A stretch of 64,000 nucleotides of DNA from Monilinia fructicola (lineage: Eukaryota; Ascomycota; Leotiomycetes; Helotiales; Sclerotiniaceae): NCBI GenBank assembly GCA_008692225.1, contig VICG01000016.1, positions 1,384,001 through 1,448,000 of the forward strand, in the 5' to 3' direction. Shown here piece by piece: positions 12,930 to 27,816 of this stretch. The translations under genes and the position numbers were made by a program. The notes under the pieces are model-generated. The model was not told the DNA's origin, made no database searches, and saw only the letters and a program-made list of their open reading frames with translations. Position 1 is the stretch's first letter, and each line of letters starts with the position of its first letter.

Positions 12930-13754
12930 AGTCGCCTACCCTACTTCTCGCCACCCCCCCCCCATTTAACCAACATTTCACACCAAAAACAACTATTTTA
13001 ATATATTTATAACTCTATAAAAAATAAATATATATATTTTTTTAAATTTTAATGAAAGCTTTTATATATAATTATTAATAAATTCTAAAAATCTTAAATT
13101 TTTACAATTTTTTTATAATAATTAATGAAAGATAAAAAAAAAAATCAAAATTTTTAATTTTAGATTTGTATAAAAATTATATATAAAATTAAATCTATAA
13201 AAAAATAATGATAACTTTTAAATAAAAATAAACAAAAATAATTTAAGAATTTTTATAAAATCTATTAATTAATATAAAATAAATAAATTATTGAAAATAT
13301 ATATAATAATTTGAAATTATTAAGTAAATTGAAATTATAAGTTTTTTACTTAGAATTTTATTATTGAAATTTAAGAATCTATATTAAACATTTATTATGA
13401 ATAATATATTAAATTAAAATTAGCTTTAAAAACTTCTTAAATTTTTTAGATTATTTTTAGTTATTTTTATTGAATAAATATAACATTTTTTTTAAGATTT
13501 TGATTTTGTATAGGATTTATATATAAATCGAAAATTGGAATTTTAATTTTCTATAATCTTTTATAACTCTGTATAAAAAAATCGTCAAAATTTTAGATTT
13601 GGAAAATTTATTAATAATTATATATAAAAGTTTTAATTAAAACTTAAAATATATATTCATTTTTTTTGTAGAATTATAAATATATTAAAATGACTGTTTT
13701 TGATATAAAATGCTAGTTAAATAGGGGGGGTGGCCAAAAGTAGGGTAAGCGACT
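12930..13754 (+). mobile_element. MITE-B copy 2, TA-flanked, 825 bp
   Basis: Begins AGTCGCCTACCCTACTTCTC and ends GGGTAAGCGACT, with TA on both sides (12,928-12,929 and 13,755-13,756). Almost collinear with copy 1 at 3,621. A C-run (CCACCCCCCCCCC) lies near 12,951 and the matching G-run near 13,724. Inserted in LINE copy 1. Confidence 0.85.
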
Positions 13755-13915
13755 TATTAATTATTTGTTTTATAAATGAGAATTTTATTCAATACTATTT
13801 TAAATTTAAATATAAAAAATGCTAATTTGAAATATTTTTATAATACACTCAAAACGTCTTTACATTTAATATGCTATTTTAAGATATTTTAATATTTTAA
13901 TAAATAATTAATATA

Positions 13916-14887
13916 ACGGTAAATTACTCTCATACTATGAAAAAGTCGAAAAAATTACTTTTATACTACAAACATCGAAGTGATTTTACTATAATGCTAT
14001 ATAGATTCTAGCCTTTTTGAATAGAATTTAATTTAGATTCTATTCAAAAACTATAGAATCTAGGGTTTTATAATAGATAGATTTTTTATATTAACAAATT
14101 AATAGTTATATTATTTTGAAATGGAATAGCTAGAATGGAATAACCGAAATGGAAAGGCTAGAATAAAATAGTCGGAATAAAATAGCTAGAATGAAATGGT
14201 TGAAATGGAAAGGCCAGAATGGAATGGCTAGAATGAAATGGCCAAAATGGAAAGGCCGAAATGGTTAATTACCTTCGAAATGGTCGAAATGATTAATCAT
14301 TTTTCGAAATGATTGAAATGGTCGGAATAACTAAGCTTCGAAACGTAGAACGGAAAGTCGAAGCTTTTTTGCTTACTAATAATTGACCAATAAAAATATT
14401 AGATTTTGAAAATTTATAATCACCTTCGAAATGGCCGAAATGGTTGATCACCTTCGAAATGGCCGAAATGGTTGACCACCTTCGAAATGGCCAGAATGGA
14501 AGGGTCGGGAATGGAAGGGTTGGAAATGGAAGGGCCAAAATGGAATAGCCGAAATGGAAGGGTTAGAATAGAATGGCCAAAATAAAAAGGGCTAGAATGG
14601 AATGGCCGAAATGGTTGATCATTTTCGAAATGGCCAAAATAATTAAGCTCCGAAGGTAGAACGAAAAGTCGAAGCTTTTTTGCTTACTAATAATCGATCA
14701 ATGAAAATACTAGATTTTGAAAATTTATAATTTATTATTTAGATTCTAACCTTTTTGAATAGAATCTAATTTAGAATTTAGCTTAAAAAAGGCTAGAATC
14801 TATATGATATTATAGTAAAATAAATCTGATTTTTGTGGTATGAGAGTAATTTTTTTGATTTTTTATAGTATGAGAGTAATTTACCGT
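13916..14887 (+). mobile_element. MITE-C copy a, with 7-bp target duplication
   Basis: Long inverted ends: ACGGTAAATTACTCTCATAC at the left and GTATGAGAGTAATTTACCGT at the right. TAATATA occurs on both flanks (13,909-13,915 and 14,888-14,894). The interior is a dense array of about 10-bp units such as GGAATGGCC and GAAATGG, in two blocks each ending in a CGAAGCTTTTTTGCTTACTAAT core. No transposase. The 81-residue Pro/Phe-rich frame on the minus strand is the minisatellite read as codons. Confidence 0.85.
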
Positions 14888-15333
14888 TAATATAATTATA
14901 AATCCTTTTAAATACACTACAAAAAGGATTTAAATACCACACTATTTTTTTTTCGAACTAATAAAATTTATAAACTTTTTGGATTTTATAAAAATTCTAC
15001 TATAATATTTTATTTCTAATAAAGTTTACTCTACTTTCAAAAAATCCCTAACTTTAATAACCCTAATTTTACTTTAATTTATATTAAAATCTTTTAGTCT
15101 TGTTTTTTATATATTATAAGATTCCATTTTAATATATAAGAATTTTAATATTAATAACTTTAATTTCAATATTGATAATTTTAGTTTTAATCTTAATAAT
15201 TCTTTTCTATATAATAATTTTAATTCAAGATATATAAATTTAATTTTGATAATACTTTATTAAACTTTGATATTTATTTTACTTTTTATAACAACCTTTA
15301 GATTTCTATTTTTTTTATTGACTTATTTTTTTT

Positions 15334-16203
15334 ACGGTAAATTACTCTTATATTATAAAAAATCAAAAAAATTACTTTTATACTATAAAAATCGAAATAA
15401 TTTTATTATAATACTATATAAATTCTTTGCTTTTTAAATAAAATCTAATTTGATTTTGTTCAAAAACTATAGAATTTTAGGTTTTATAATAGATTTTTTA
15501 TATTAATAAATTAGTAATTATATTATTTCAAAATGGAAGGGTTGGAATGGAATGATTAGAATAAAAGAGTTGAAATGGAATGGCTAAAATAGAATAGCTG
15601 AAATGAAATAGCTAAAATGGAAGGGTTGGGAATAAAAGGGTTGGAAATAAAAGGGTTGGGAATAAAAGGGTTAAAAATGAAATAGTTAGAATGAAAGAGT
15701 TGAAATGAAGTGGTTAAAAATGGAATAATTGAAATGGAAGGGTTGGAAATAAAAGGGTTGAGAATAGAATAGTTAAAATGGAATAATCGGAATAAAATAG
15801 TTAAAATAAAATGTTTAGAATGGAAGGATTAGAATGAAAGGGTTAGAATGGAAAGGTTAAAATGGTTGATTATCTTCAAAATAACCGAAATGGTTGATTA
15901 TTTTTGAAATGATTGAAATAGTTAATTGTCTTTGAAATAATCGAAATAATTCAATTTTGAAGGTAGGATAAAAAATTGAAGCTTTTTTGCTTATTAATAA
16001 TCAATCACAAAATATTAGATTTTAAAAATTTATAATTCACTATTTAGATTTTAGCTTTCTTAAATAAAATCTAATTTAAATTCTAAATTAGATTGTATCT
16101 AAAAAAATTAAAATCTATGTAGTATTATAGTAAGATAAATTTAATTTTTGTGGTATAAGAGTAATTTTTTTCGATTTTTCATAGTATAAGAATAATTTAC
16201 CGT
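15334..16203 (+). mobile_element. MITE-C copy b
   Basis: Starts ACGGTAAATTACTCTTAT and ends AATAATTTACCGT, with T7 on both flanks (15,327-15,333 and 16,204-16,210), consistent with a 7-bp duplication. The interior has GGGTTGGAATGG-type tandem repeats and one GAAGCTTTTTTGCTTATTAAT core. It is more C-to-T mutated than copy a. Confidence 0.8.
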
Positions 16204-16644
16204 TTTTTTTATTATATTTTATACTTTTTTTTGTTTACATTTCTATATTTGTTTTTAAGCTTTTGCTTATAAACTTTAGGCTTTATACTATAATTTCTTA
16301 ATAATCAAAATATTATAAATATTATATTCTTATTTGAAAAAAAAAGAATAATAAATTAAATAATACGCATTTTATAATCACTTTTAATTTAATTCTATAA
16401 TTTAATTTATCCTCATATCCTTAGGAAGATTTTAAGGAGGTCTTTGGCCTATTCGATAGATAAAAAAAATACTACTACTACTACTATTGAGCTATTTTAT
16501 TATCTTAAGATAACATTAAGCTATTTTAAGCTAATTTAACTTAATTTAAGCCAATCTCAAAATGGATTAAATCGATAAAACATACTATAGGTATTAATAT
16601 ATTTTAAGATATCTTAAATTAGCTTAAGATAATTTAATAATTGA

Positions 16645-19600
16645 GTAGTAGTAGTAATAATGTTTATTTTTATCCGTTGGATAGGCCGAAAGCCTCCTTA
16701 AAACTTCCTTAAGGATATAGAGATACACTAAGCTATAAAATTAAACTAAAAATAATTGTAAAAAGCGTTTTGTATATAAAAAGTATAATATTTGGTTTAT
16801 TACTTTTTTTTCATTTTGTTTAAAATAAAAATATAATATTGATAATATTTAATTATTGATAAATTACAATATAAAGTTTAAAATTTATAAGCGAAAGCTT
16901 TAAAAACAAATATAAAAATGTAGATAAAAAAAATTATAAAGTATAATAAAAAAAAAGAAATAAGTGAGTAAAAAATTAAAAATTTAAAAATTATTATAAA
17001 AAAATAAAGTAAATATTAAAGTTTGATAAAGTATTATTAAAGTTTATAAAGGTATTATTAAAATTAAATTTATATATATTAAATGTATATTAGGAAATTA
17101 TTAAGATTAAAACCCAAATTATCGATATTAAAACCAGAATTATTAAGGCTAAAACTTTTATATATTAGGGTAAAATCCTACAGTATAAGAAAAATAAGAT
17201 TAAAGGATTTTGATATATATTGGAGTAGAATTAAAACTATTAAAATTAAGGGTTTATTAAAAGCAGAATAAATTTTATTAAAAACAAATGTTAAAATAGA
17301 ATTTAATAAAGTTTAAAAAGTTTGTAAACTTTGTTAATTTAAAAAAAAATTGAATTAAGTATTTAAAATCTTTTTAAAATGTATTTAAAAGCATTTAAAG
17401 TTGTATTGATTATTTACTAAAGTATTAAAGTGTTTTTAAGCAATATATTAAATACAAAAGGGATTTAAATATATTATAAAAGTATTTAAAATTAGTATCT
17501 TTGTATTTGAATTTAGAATAATATTAGATAAAATTTCTATGTATAAATTAAATAATTAACATTCTATAAAATTAAGTTTAAAAAAAAATTAGTTTAGAAA
17601 AGAATTTTATTTTATATAAAAGCTTTTATTTAAGGTAATTTAAAGATAGTTTTATTTTGTATTTAAATTATTAAATCTATTATGTAATTAAACGAAAATT
17701 TTTAAGGAGTATATTTATTTTATTAATTATAAATATTAAGAATGAATTTAAATCCTATATAGATTTTAACACTTTTTTTATTTGTAAGATAATCTATTAT
17801 TTTGTTTCCTTTAATTTTTATATGTTTTAATAATTATTTGATATTAATATTATAAACCTATATTATATTCTAATATTTATAGAAGGCTTATTATAAAGAG
17901 TTTGATATATTAGCTTATAAATATTATATTATTAAAATATTATTTATATATAGTTAAAATTATTATGAATTAATATTTAATAATACTTAGTGGCGTAATT
18001 GAATATATTTAATACTATATTAAAACGTTCTTAAAATGGTTTTAAGCTATTTTAGTATTCTAAGATAATATTAAGCTAATTTAAGCTAATCTTAAAAATA
18101 GCTTAAATCGATAAAATATATTAATATATTTTAAGATATCTTGAAATAGCTTAAGATAATTTAATAAAAGATTGAAGATTATATTAAAACCGTGTTAAGA
18201 TTAACCGTGTTAAGATTATGTTAATACCGTATTAAAATCATAATTTAATTAATTATAATAATATATAGGAATTTAGAAATTTAACTATTAAATCATTATT
18301 AGTTATTTAGCCGAGTGATTAGATTGATTTGTTCGAGAAAGAAAGTAACGAAAATAATAATATTAATACTTTTTTTAATTTTTTTTGAAAAAAAAAGTGG
18401 AGAAAATCCACTTTTAAAACTTTATTTTTTAAGATATTTTAAGATATCTTAACACTGTCTCAAAACGATTAGTGAGTTATTGCAACAATGCCGATTTAAT
18501 ACCATTTTAAGATTAGCTTAAAATTAGCTTAAAATGGTGTTAACATCGATTCAAGTAGGTTTTAACTACGTTTTAAGCTATTTTAAGTTATTTTAAATTA
18601 TATTGAATTATGTTAAGCTATTTTAAAATATTCTTAATTGATATTAAGAATATTTTAACATTATCTCAAACATTATTAAAAAAGCCATAAAGTATTTTTA
18701 TTGTATATTAAAATCTCTTTTAAATATTTATAATCTTTATATTGAAAATATATAATATAAAATTAATCGATTTATATTTGAAGTTTATTTGTATATTATT
18801 TTAATAAATAATATAATTATATTCTAAATATTTGTAATTTTTAATATATTGTTTTAAGCTATTTAAAAATATAATAATATTAATTAAAAAAAAAATTTTA
18901 TTAAATTTTAAAGATTATATTAACGGTTTTTTTTTATTGATCTTTTCCATTAAATCTATTTAATAGTTTTATGTAAAATATAGTAAATAAAGGGCTAATT
19001 TAAAGATTATTGGGAATATATACGTTAAACGTTAAATCTTAGTTTTAGGCGTTTATTATAAACCTGTTTTATAATCTTTAATAATTATTAATATTAGGAT
19101 TTAATAAATTAATAAATATAGTATATTAATTATTTATATTCAAAATATAAACTAAAGCTTAGTTTTTTTAAATACAACCTTTGTAGAGAATAATTCAGTA
19201 TTATAGAAAAAAGCAATATTAGGAATAATTCTTTAAATTAACAAAATTCTATAAAATGTTAAAATAAATGCTTTATTAAACAAGTTTATATATTATTTAA
19301 ATTGTATATTAATAATTAGGCTTTAATTAAATTAAAAAAATCTAAAGGGTTTTGTATATTTTATATATTAAACTTTTATATTATAAATTAAAAAAGAGAT
19401 AATATAGGTAATAATAACTTTTTTAAATACTAAAATTAATAAATTGTTTATTATTTTTATTAAACTTTTAATATAAATATAAAACAAAATAAATTTATAT
19501 AATTTATTCTTTTATATATTTTTAAAAGATTATTTTTTTATTAAATTATACTCTAAATTAATGTAAAATAAATTTTTTTTTTTTAATATTATTGTAATAA

Positions 19601-22600
19601 AATCAATAATAAATTTATTATTTATTTTATATAATAGTATTTGAATACTTTATCTTTTAGTAAGATAAATTATTTTTAACTTTTTTAAAGCGAAAATAAT
19701 TTTGTTTTAGATGCTTTAATATATAATATTTCTGATTTCTTGGAAGAGAATGTAAACATTAATAATTAATAATATTAAGGTTGTAAATAAATATATTATT
19801 TGTATATTTGAATTAATAAATGATATTCTGAAATAATAATTCAATTAAATATAATATGTATAATATGGAAGATAATGGTGAGTTTTAGGGAATATTATAA
19901 ATGATTTAATGATTTAGAATAATTAAGTTTTTTAAATGTATTTTTATATGTTTATTTGTTAAAAATGAATTAATTAATTTCAGAAATGCTAGGGATTAAT
20001 CTTATATTATTATTTAGGCTGATAAATATTTTTTAAAAAATATATTCAAAACCCCTTAAATATTTAATATAATTATTATAACTTTTAAACTTTATATTAT
20101 AATTACTTTTATATTGTATATAAAATTAGCTATTAAATCTATAATAGATCTTTTGGGAAAAGCTTTATTGTATTATAAATTAAAAATCCCTAATGTAAGA
20201 ATAATTTAGATTAAATATTTAACAATAATTTGTTTAAGATTTTTGGAGATATATAAGATAAGCGTAATAAAATGTTAAAAATGAATAAAGGTGTTGTTAA
20301 TTTTATTAACTTTAAGGAATATAATTATTTTAGTTAGCTTTTATATTTATAGAAAAAATTCGAGGTTGAAATATTTATTATATAAACTATAGAATATATA
20401 TTTAATTAAATTTTAGTAAACTTTAAATAATTAAATTATAATCCAATTAGTTTTTAATAAAGTATTAAAAACTTTAATAATATTTTTTTTAATCTTTTTT
20501 AAAAAATATTAAAATAGATTATAAAAATATATTAAAGCTTTACTAATTTATTAATAAATTATAATTTAAATTATTAATTATACTGAATCTATTAAGAACT
20601 TTAAACTACAATGTTTTAATTTTAATTATTGTATTCTTAATTATAACTTTATTAATTATTAAAAAAAAAACTTTAAAATTATAATTTAATTTGTATTAAT
20701 TAATAATCTAATATAAATCTTTGTTATCCTTAACTTCGTTAATTATATCCCTTTAATAATTTTTTTTTAGCTTTACAAACTATATTATAAAATTCTTTGA
20801 TTTCGAAAAGTAATTAAACTTTGGTTATACATTTAATTACAAGGTAAATTTGGTATATTATCTTGTATTCTAAGGTTTACTATAATATAAGGTATTCTAC
20901 ACTTTTATTTAATTTACTAATTATATATATAATAAAAGCTTTAATATTGTTTTAATTCTAAAAGTTTTTTAAATTTAGAAATTTAATAATATTAATGTAT
21001 ATAAAGTTTAAAAACTTTTTTAAATTATTTTTAATAACCTTAAAATAATATTAATTAAATATATAAACATTTTAATTAAATAAAATTATAATTTAAATTT
21101 TATAATTTAATTTTATGTATAAATTTTTATAAATATTAATAATTGTAAAAAAGATATTGAAAAATATAAGATCTAGAATATATCCAATAAAATAAATAAA
21201 TTCTTTTGAAATATTAATAAAATCTATTTTGCTGTTTAACATTTATTATATAATTTTCATTTTTTAATAAATAAATAAAATACTAAGCTTAAATATATTA
21301 TATTAAATATTAAAATCCCTTTTTATAAAGTATTTAAAAAATATAAAAAAAAATAAAAATAATTAATTTATTAGCCTTTTTTTTATAAAAATATTAAATT
21401 TAAATTTTAGGGTTTCTATAATAATTATAATTTTATAATTATTTAATAAAATAATTAAATAAATTTTTTTATATATAATATTTTTAATTTTAAAAAACTT
21501 AATTATAAGTATTTTAAAAGTTAAACTAATGTTTTTATATACTATTATAATAAAACTATATTTATATTTAAAGTTGATTATAATCTTGTTTTATATAACT
21601 AAAATAGTTTTTAAAGCTATAGAAATAAAAATAAAAATATTAATTGTTTTAAAAATAACTTTATTATATTTACAAATTTAGTTAAGCTTTTTTTTAATAA
21701 GCTTAATATATTTTTTGTTTATTTGTTTAAAGATAATAAAGTAATTATTATAACTTATAATAAAGAATTTGTAATAATTAATATATTATAATAAGTTAAT
21801 ATAATTAATACTAAAAGGTTCTTAATATTAGTTTATTTATATATTATAATATATACATTTAATATAACAAATATATTTAGCTAAATTACAATAACCTTAA
21901 TAATTTAAATTATAATAGCTAATAACAATCTTCTTTGTAATCATCTTTAATAAATTACTAATATTAAAAAATCTAAATATCTTAATAAATTTAATAAATA
22001 AAATAATTTATATCATTTTGTTAATCTTAAAATTAATATTATACTTAAAAAGCTTAACGTTAATTAGCTTATATTATATCTAAACAATAATCTCCTTAAA
22101 AACAAAATTAATATTTATTTATATAATTTTTTTTATCAAATTATAAAATAAAATAAATATATTAATAATAATATAATTATACTAAATAATTAAAATATTA
22201 AATAAAATGATTTTTAATATTCTTTTAATAATTTTAATATTTTTTTAAATAAATAAAAAGTTATAAATTAAAAGATTATTTAATATAATTATTTAACTAA
22301 TAATAATAAATATAATAAAAAGGATTAAAATTAAAATAAAATTATTAATCTATTTAAAAAAGCTTTATTAAATTATAAAAGGTTTTAAATAATTCAAAAA
22401 AGCTTAAAGCTTATATTTAACTAAAATATAAATATCTACAATTAAAATTAATAAAAAAATTACAAATTTAATAAACTTTATAAATATAATTATAATATAA
22501 AAACTATAAAAATTAAAATTAAAAAAAATACTATTAGATTTAGAATTACTTTATATATTTTTGCTTTTAAAACTTTGTAAATTGCAATTAAACCTTAAAA

Positions 22601-23205
22601 ATAATTTTGCTATATTTATAAAAAACGTTAATTTAAAAAAATAAAAGAAAATATTTTTAAAGCGTTAATTATAAAAATAAACAAATATAAAAGTTATTAT
22701 ATCAATTTTTATAAATATTAAAATAAAAAAGAAAATAATAATTTTCTAAAAAACTTTAAAAATAATCTTATATTTTGTAAATGTATTATTATATATAATT
22801 ATAAAAGTATTAATTATAAATATAAATTCTATAATAATATTATAGAGTTGCTTTTAATCGCGTTGAAATACTATAAAATAGCTATTAATAATATTTATAA
22901 TAGAATTATTAATAAGCTAACTATTATCTAAATTAAAAAAAAAAGGTTATAAATTTATTCTAAATCTTTTTTTATATAATTTCTTTGCGATTTATTATAT
23001 AAAAGTAAATAACGATTAAAGCTTTAATGGATTTATAAAATTAAAAACTAAAAAAAGTTATACAAAAGTATTTTCCTTATTTAATACTATTATTTTATTA
23101 TAAAAATAATATAACTAATATTATAAAACAATTAAGACTACAAATAAGCTATATTTAAAACAAAAGTATATAGATACCGTTGTTTTGGATTGTTATGTAG
23201 GCTTG
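16645..23205 (-). mobile_element. LINE-like element copy 2
   Basis: The 3' tail shows on this strand as (GTA)n at 16,645-16,660, followed by the conserved 3' segment GTTGGATAGGCCGAAAGCCT. The 5' end is CAAGCCTACATAACAATCC read on the minus strand (ending at 23,205). It is inserted into MITE-A with a target duplication of about 14 bp (16,631-16,644 and 23,206-23,219). It carries a MITE-A insert at 17,986-18,692. Without that it is about 5.85 kb, slightly shorter than copies 1 and 3. Coding content is erased. Confidence 0.75.
17986..18692 (+). mobile_element. MITE-A copy in LINE copy 2
   Basis: CTTAGTGGCGTAATTG to AAGCCATAAAG, flanked by TA (17,984-17,985 and 18,693-18,694). The empty target is preserved in LINE copy 4 near 44,650 and LINE copy 6 near 37,806, so the insertion is precise. 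The A-box-like TTTAGCCGAGTGATTAG lies near 18,305 and the T-arm AGTGGAGAAAATCCACT near 18,396. Confidence 0.85.
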
Positions 23206-26200
23206 AATTTAATAATTAAAGATTATATTAAAACCGAATTAAGATTATCTTAATATTATATTAAAACTATAGTTTTATTAATTATAATATATAGGAAATT
23301 AAAAAATTAATTATTAAATTATTATTAATTATATAGACAAGTGGTTAAAATAATCTATTTAAGAGAGAAAAGAATAATAAAAATAATATTGAAAATACCT
23401 ATAATAATAATGATAATAACTTTTTTTTTTTAAAAAAGGAAAGTAGAGAAAACCCACTTTTAAATCTTTAAATTCGTTTTTTTAAGATATCTCAAAAATT
23501 TTTAACATTGTTTTAAAACAATTGATGTGTTATTGCAACAATCTAAATTTAATACTATTATAAGATTAACTCAAAATAGTATTAATACTAGTATTGATTC
23601 AAATAAGTTTCAACACTATTTTTAACTATTTTAAGCTATTTTGAATTATGTTAAATTAGTTTAAGCTATTTCAAAATGTTTCTAATTTAAATCAAGAATA
23701 TTTTTATATAATCTTAAACATTATTGAAAGAGCTATAAACTAATAGTTTTATAATCTTTGATAATCTTTAATAATCTTTTATAATCTTTATTAATCTTTA
23801 GATCTTAGATTCTTTTATTTTCTTTTCTCCCTGTTCTTTATTATTATACTATTGTTTTTTTTTACCTATATTTACATTTACATCTGCTTTAAAGCTTTTA
23901 TTTATAAATTACTCAGGTTCTACATTTTGATTCATTAATAATCGAATATTATTAATATTATACTTTTATCTTGAATAAAATGAATAAAAGGTTATATATC
24001 AAATACATTATATCTGTTATCTATAAAACGCTTTTTAAATCATTTTTAATTTAATTCTATAATTTAACGTATTTCAATACCTTTAAAAAGGTTTAAGAAA
24101 GGCTCTTACCCTAGAGTACCACAAATATGGCTATATGCCATATCCGGTTTATAGCATAATTCTATATTCAAAATGATTTTTTGATATACAACATTTAAGA
24201 ATCCATAGATCTTTAAGCATATAATATAAAAACAAAAATTAATATTAATAATTTATATCTTTATTTTAAGCTTAATCTATTAATTTTAGTTTATTAAACT
24301 AAACTTATTTAAGTACATTATAAAATTTTAGCTTATTTAAATGTATTGCTTTATTTGGGTATATTCAAGTATATTATAAATCTATAATATTATTATTGTT
24401 GTTATTATTATTAGTAGTATTAAAGCTATTTAGAATCTAAAGTGATTAATACATTATTAATAGGAAAAGGAAAAGGGCATTTTTGAAATAAGGGAATAGA
24501 AGTAAAGTAGAAAAAGCAATTTTTTAACAAATAAAATAACTTACTTTTGATAGTATTGATAATATTGATGATATTAATAGTATTAATGATATTGATGATA
24601 TTAATAGTATTAAAGTAAAATTGAAGAATCAAAAATGAAATTAAAGAGTTGAAATAGGATTAAAAATAGTATATTAGTATTTTGAAGCTAATGTAGTATT
24701 TAAAGCTATTTTGAAACTAATATAATATTCTGAAAATCTTTCAATATAAACGCTTTAAAGCTTCTACTATTATATACGTAAAATATATAGTTGCTCGAAC
24801 AAGCCTACACAACAATCCAAAACAACGGTATCTTTGTACTTTTATTTTGAATATAATTTATTTATAGCCTTAACTATCTTATAATATTAATTGTATTATT
24901 CTTATAATAAAATAACAATATTAAATAAAGAAAACATTTTTGTATAACTTTTTTTAGCTTTTGATTTTATAAGTTTATTAAAGCTTTAATTATTATTTAC
25001 CTTTATATAATAAGCTACAAAAAGATTATACAAAAAAAGATTTAGAAATAAATTCTTAGTTTTTTTTTCTTTTTTTTAATTTAAATAATAACTAATTTAT
25101 TAACAACTTTATTATAAATATTATTAATAATTATTTTATAACATTCGAATATAATTAAAAGCAACTTTGTAATATTATTATAAAATTCATATTTATAATT
25201 GATATTTTTGTAGTTATATATAATAATATATTTATAAAATATAAAATCGCTTTTAAAATCTTTTAAAAGATTATTAATTTTCTTTTTATTTTAATATTTG
25301 CAAAAAACTAATATAATAATCTTTTATATTTATTTATTTTTATAATTAATACTTTAAAAATATCTTTTCTTATTTTTCTAAATCAACGTTTTTTATAAAT
25401 ATAATAAAATCATTTTTAAGATTTAATTACAATTTATAGAATTCTAAAAGCAAAAATACATAAAGCAACCTTAAATTTAATAATATTTTTTTTTAATTTT
25501 AATTTTTATAGTTTTTATATTATAATTATATTTATAAAATCTATTAAATTTATAGCTTTCTTATTAATTCTAATTGTAAATATTTATATTTTAATTAAAT
25601 ATAAGCTTTAAGCCCTTTTTAATCGTTTAAAACCTTTTATAATTTAATAAAGCTTTTTTCAAAGAAATTAACAATTTTACTTTAACTTTAATCCCTTTTA
25701 TTATATTTATTATTATCAATTAAATAATTATATTAAACAATTTTTTAATCTATAATTTTTTATTTATTTAAGAAAAATATCAAAATCATTAAAAGAATAT
25801 TAAAAACTATTTTATTTGATATTTTAGTTATCTAATATAATTACATTATTATTAATATATCTTACTTTATTTTATAATTTAATAAAAGAAATTATATAAA
25901 TAAATATTAACTTTATTTTTCAAAAAGATTATCGTTTAAATATAATATAAATTAATCAATATTAAACTTTTTTTAAATATAATGCTAATTCTAAAATTAA
26001 CAAAAATAATATAAATTATTTTATTTACTAAATCTATTAAAATATTTAAATTTTTCAATATTAATAATTCATTAAAGATAATCACAAAAAAAACTATTAT
26101 TAATTATTATAATCTAGATTATTAGAATTATTGCAATTTAGCTAAATACATTTATTATACTAAATATATATACTACAATATATAAATAGATTAGTATTAA

Positions 26201-27816
26201 AAATTCTTTAATACTAATTATATTAATTTACTATAATATATTTAATTATTATAGACCCTTTATTATAGATTATAATAATTATTTTATTACTTTTAAATAA
26301 ATAAATGAAAAAGTATATTAAGTTTATTAAAAAGAAAGCTTTGAATTAGATTTATAAATATAATAAGATTATTTTTTTAAAATAGTTAATACTTTTATTT
26401 TTGTTTTTATAATTTTAAAAGCTATTTTAGTTATACAAAATAAAATTATAACTAATTTTAAGCATAAGCATGATTTTATTATAATAATATATAAAAAATG
26501 CTAATTTAATTATTAAGAATATTTGTAATTAAATCCTTTTTAAGGTTTAAAAATATTATATATAAAAAGATTTATTCAATTATTCTACTAAATAACTATA
26601 AGGCTATAATTATTATAGAAACCCCAAAATTCAAATTTAATACTTTTATAAAGAAAAAAGATTAATAAGTTAATTATCCTTACTTTTTCTTTATATTAAA
26701 ATAATATAAACGGAAATATAGCTTTTATCGCTTTTTAATAAATATAATTTCGAAAATCTATAGATTAATTAAATTAATATTAATAAAAGAAATTTTGCTT
26801 ATATAATTTTTTTACAATATTATATATATAGAAAATAAACATTATATATATTTAGAAATTTTGGATATATACTAATATATATATTTAAAATCATTTAGAG
26901 TATAATTATTACATTTTAATTAACTTTTAAAAACTTTTAACTTTTGAAAATATTAAAAAATTCTATTTTTAAATTATAATCTATATTTAAAAAAATATTG
27001 AATTGTATATACAATAAAGATAATTAATATATAATAAGAATTTACTTTTAGATTAATATTAATTTTATTATTATTTTTAATGTTTACAAATAATTTATAA
27101 TATTTAAAATAATTAATTACATTATATACTTTTCTTTGCTTTTTAAATACCTTTATAAAAAGTAATTTTAATATTTAATATAATATATTTAAATTTAATG
27201 TTCTATTTTTATTTATTAAAAAGCAAAAAATTGTATAATAAATGTTAAATAGCGGAAATAGATTTTATTAGTATTTTAGAGAAGTTTATTTATTTCGCTA
27301 AATATATATTAAATCTTATATTCTTTTAATATTTCTTTTACAATTATTAATATTTATGAAAACTTATATATAAAGTTAAATTATAAAACCTAGATTATAA
27401 TTTTATTTAGTTGGAATGTTTATTGTACATTTAATCAATATTATTTTAGGGTTATTAAAGATAACTTGAAAAAGTTCTTGAATCTTATATATATTAATGT
27501 TGTTGAACTTTCGAATTTAAATAATCTTTAAAATCAGAATAATATTAAAGCTTTTATTACCTAGTTTACTATTATCTTTAATTTTATTATATACATAATT
27601 AGCAAATTAGATAAAGATATAGAATACTTTACATTATAATAAACCCTAAAATATAAGATAATGTATTAAACTTATTTTGTAATTAAATATATAACCAGAA
27701 TTTAATTATCCTTTTAAAACCAAAAAATTCTATAATATAATTTGTAAAGTCAAAAAAGAATTATTAAAAAAATATAATTAATAAAATTAAGAATAATAAA
27801 GATTTATACTAAACTA

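Larger units (their letters stand above)
4480..16488 (+). mobile_element. LINE-like element copy 1, about 6.4 kb after removing inserts
   Basis: The 5' end is CAAGCCTATATAACAATTTA; the 3' end carries the family hairpin region (GGCCTATTCGATAGAT) followed by (ACT)n at 16,470-16,488. Five elements interrupt it: MITE-A at 6,393, an LTR element at 7,972, MITE-B at 12,930 and MITE-C at 13,916 and 15,334. Without them about 6.4 kb remain, similar to copies 2 and 3. There are no LTRs or inverted ends. A trinucleotide tail plus truncated relatives is the signature of non-LTR retrotransposons. All reading frames are destroyed, so reverse transcriptase motifs cannot be seen; the class is inferred from structure only. 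Confidence 0.7.
16489..23740 (+). mobile_element. MITE-A copy split by LINE copy 2
   Basis: The left part (16,489-16,644) runs collinearly with the family up to TAATTTAATAATTGA. The right part (23,206-23,740) resumes with AATTTAATAATTAAAG and ends GAGCTATAAAC before TA. The repeated AATTTAATAATT-A is the target duplication of the LINE. The outer left end is absent where the (ACT)n tail of LINE copy 1 abuts. The A-box (near 23,332) and T-arm regions are decayed. Confidence 0.75.

Noticed and set aside
14293..14538. Pro/Phe-rich 81-residue frame (minus) and the similar frame at 51,062-51,253
   Set aside because: Both are MITE-C minisatellites read in codons; the open state follows from the repeat unit.
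4473..16499. TATTTTA as the target duplication of LINE copy 1
   Set aside because: The 7-mer occurs at both ends, but the flanking MITE-A pieces are in opposite orientations and do not rejoin, so simple insertion is not shown.
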